Shown one piece after another: positions 6,112 through 6,981 of a stretch of 6,981 nucleotides of DNA. The notes under the pieces are model-generated. The model had not been told where the DNA came from. It worked only from the letters and a program-made list of their open reading frames with translations, and did not search any database. The position numbers were made by a program, and so were the translations under genes. Origin of the DNA: Verrucomicrobiota bacterium (GTDB lineage Bacteria > Verrucomicrobiota > Verrucomicrobiia > Opitutales > Opitutaceae); contig JAEYQF010000404.1 in NCBI GenBank assembly GCA_023410155.1, positions 1-6,981 of the forward strand. The letters run 5' to 3'. Within the stretch, counting starts at the first letter, position 1, and every line of letters starts with the position of its first letter.

Positions 6112-6128
6112 CTACAGGAGCCCGTCCT

Positions 6129-6171
6129 TCTCTCCGCGTGCTCTGTGTCGGAGCTCGGTGTTCTCTGTGGT
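6129..6171 (-). repeat. 'ccacagag' dispersed element, inverted copy
   Basis: Read on the minus strand it starts ACCACAGAGAACACCGAG and runs into CACAGAGCACGCGGAGAGAA, paralleling 1332-1376. TCTCTGTGGT (6162-6171) and ACCACAGAGA (6201-6210) form a perfect 10-bp inverted repeat with a 29-base spacer. Confidence 0.7.
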
Positions 6172-6175
6172 CAGG

Positions 6176-6196
6176 GATCGAAGATCGGAGTTCGTT
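6176..6196. repeat. Three GATCGGA-type heptamers
   Basis: GATCGAA, GATCGGA and GTTCGTT follow one another without a gap, located between the two arms of the 'ccacagag' inverted repeat. Confidence 0.6.
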
Positions 6197-6225
6197 TTGA
6201 ACCACAGAGACACGGAAACTATAGA
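6197..6225 (+). promoter_or_regulatory. Weak sigma70-like promoter candidate
   Basis: TTGAAC (6197-6202) and TATAGA (6220-6225) are separated by 17 bases, each matching four of six consensus positions. It would transcribe the hairpin cluster and the secreted-protein gene with a long leader of about 260 bases. It overlaps a dispersed repeat, so the match may be chance. Confidence 0.22.
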
Positions 6226-6288
6226 GTGCCATATGAGGAGTAGTTTCTCGCGGTTTACTTCGTGTAGAACTTCGTCCTCCGAACCGAA

Positions 6289-6426
6289 ACGCCAGCGGAG
6301 TGGCGTCACCACCGGGAATGGGAGATCGGTAGATCGAGGACCTAGGGGGAACGCTGATGCGTCGTTGCGGAGGAGTCCCGAAGGGAGCAGCATTGCAGCG
6401 GGATTTCGGGTGGGAGCACCATCCCG
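6289..6426. repeat. Cluster of three hairpins, probably a dispersed REP-like element
   Basis: Hairpin 1: ACGCCA / TGGCGT (6289-6294, 6301-6306), loop GCGGAG. Hairpin 2: TCCC / GGGA (6376-6379, 6383-6386), loop GAA. Hairpin 3: CGGGAT / ATCCCG (6399-6404, 6421-6426) enclosing a one-sided TTCG bulge and GGTG / CACC (6409-6412, 6417-6420) with a GGAG loop. The wording 'tcccgaaggga..gcattgcagcggga' recalls elements repeated in verrucomicrobial and planctomycete genomes; this is memory, not a search. The alternative is a structured leader of the next gene. Confidence 0.5.
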
Positions 6427-6490
6427 GGGTGCACCAAGAAGTCCGGCAATTCGGCGCTTCTGGCGGTGCGCATATCTATCCTCCACTCCC

Positions 6491-6862
6491 GTGAAAGTCC
6501 TTCGTTCGTTCCTGAAAATCAGCGCTCTCGCGCTTGCGTTGGTCGCCGGGCCGGCGTTTGCCGCGCCCACCTCCAAGGTTCTCTCCAAGAAACTCGATAT
6601 AAAAGTCCCCGCGGGGAAGATGCTCACGATTTATAACATGGGCACCACCTCGAACAACACGTCGGCCGACATGCGCGGCTGGGTGTTTTATGTGGTGAAG
6701 AATTCATCGGGTAAGTCGGAGGAGTTTGTGCCGGCGTGGGGCGGACTCTATGGCTCGGTTTACGGACCGGTGACGGTGAGGTTCAAGCCCGGCAAGGATA
6801 TGATGGGCGAGAACTCGAAGATCTACGTGCTTTACGAGATTCTCCCGGCGAAAGCGCCGTGA
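6491..6862 (+). CDS. Small predicted secreted protein of unknown function
   Basis: I do not recognise this protein. From GTG 6491 it has 123 residues. Seen: a classical Sec signal peptide, with a basic start (VKVLRSFLK), a hydrophobic core (ISALALALVAGP) and an AFA|AP cleavage site after about residue 25, leaving a mature protein of roughly 98 residues. The mature part alternates polar and hydrophobic residues (LDIKVPAGKMLTIYNMG, GWVFYVVKN, YGPVTVRFKPG, KIYVLYEI), suggesting a small all-beta domain; there is no cysteine and no catalytic motif. GTG was chosen because it is the only start next to the signal peptide. No Shine-Dalgarno is visible; the upstream bases are pyrimidine-rich. It could be a substrate of the nearby secretion genes, but nothing in the sequence shows that. 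Confidence 0.72.
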   Translation: MKVLRSFLKISALALALVAGPAFAAPTSKVLSKKLDIKVPAGKMLTIYNMGTTSNNTSADMRGWVFYVVKNSSGKSEEFVPAWGGLYGSVYGPVTVRFKPGKDMMGENSKIYVLYEILPAKAP

Positions 6863-6902
6863 TCGGAGATCGGATCTTGGAGTCAGATGGCCGGAGTTCG
6901 GT
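6861..6902. repeat. 7-bp periodic array after the secreted-protein gene
   Basis: Starting inside the stop codon: GATCGGA, GATCGGA, TCTTGGA, GTCAGAT, GGCCGGA and GTTCGGT keep a 7-base step, decaying rightwards. The rest of the window to 6981 shows no gene I can support. Confidence 0.6.
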
Positions 6903-6981
6903 GCCAGAGTCGGGAGCCAGAGGGGCCACGCATCGTCACCGAATCGCGATCGTTGCACGACATCGGCGCGCGGAGCGGACG

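Larger units (their letters stand above)
5944..6490. other. Gene-free, repeat-filled region after the pseudopilin operon
   Basis: No credible gene. In order: 22-bp array (5950-6059), heptamers (6068-6081), GCCACGTC palindrome (6093-6111), inverted 'ccacagag' element (6129-6171), heptamers (6176-6196), direct 'ccacagag' element (6201-6219), a weak promoter-like pair (6197-6225), and a three-hairpin cluster (6289-6426). An open frame running from 6029 into the secreted-protein gene is repeat translation and is not used. Confidence 0.8.

Noticed and set aside
6029..6490. 154-residue N-terminal extension of the secreted protein from ATG 6029
   Set aside because: The extension translates the 22-bp, 7-bp and 'ccacagag' repeats and would bury a perfect signal peptide inside the protein.
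6112..6627. Minus-strand open frame of 171 codons opposite the secreted-protein gene
   Set aside because: It translates repeat and hairpin sequence on the antisense strand and conflicts with the signal-peptide gene on the plus strand.

Overview
The window reads as chromosomal DNA of a GC-rich Verrucomicrobia-type bacterium, most likely near Opitutaceae. This placement is inferred from the style of the pseudopilin cassette (Verru_Chthon-like proteins, frequent Ala before the prepilin cleavage site) and from the intergenic repeats; no marker gene settles it.

Layout. (1) 2-901: the C-terminal ~299 residues of acetyl-CoA synthetase, followed by a clear intrinsic terminator (938-965). (2) 966-1465: a gene-free stretch full of short repeats: two 8-bp-stem palindromes, a 10-bp x3 tandem repeat, a degenerate 22-bp periodic array, a 7-bp array and a 'ccacagag' element. 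(3) 1466-5943: six tightly packed plus-strand genes (gaps of 2-6 nt or 4-base ATGA overlaps) encoding two GspG-like pseudopilins and GspH-, GspI-, GspJ- and GspK-like pseudopilins. This is one operon for the pilus-like part of a type II secretion (T2SS) or related system. No ATPase, platform protein, secretin or prepilin peptidase is in the window. (4) 5944-6490: a second gene-free repeat region holding the same families as the left flank (22-bp array, 7-bp array, GCCACGTC palindrome, 'ccacagag' element), several of them inverted, plus a cluster of three hairpins. (5) 6491-6862: a small predicted secreted protein of unknown function, followed by another 7-bp-periodic repeat.

How the genes would work together. 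In T2SS, GspI, J, K and H form the tip of the pseudopilus and GspG polymerises below it. Here GspK lacks Glu5, as tip proteins normally do, and the other five keep it. The second GspG-like protein carries a textbook EF-hand-type calcium loop.

Main points for a second look: the first pseudopilin has a perfect AGGAGG but no ATG, GTG or TTG start near it, only ACG; a 22-bp periodic array with a GAGTCGCGCC core lies on both sides of the cassette; and matching repeat families bracket the cassette.
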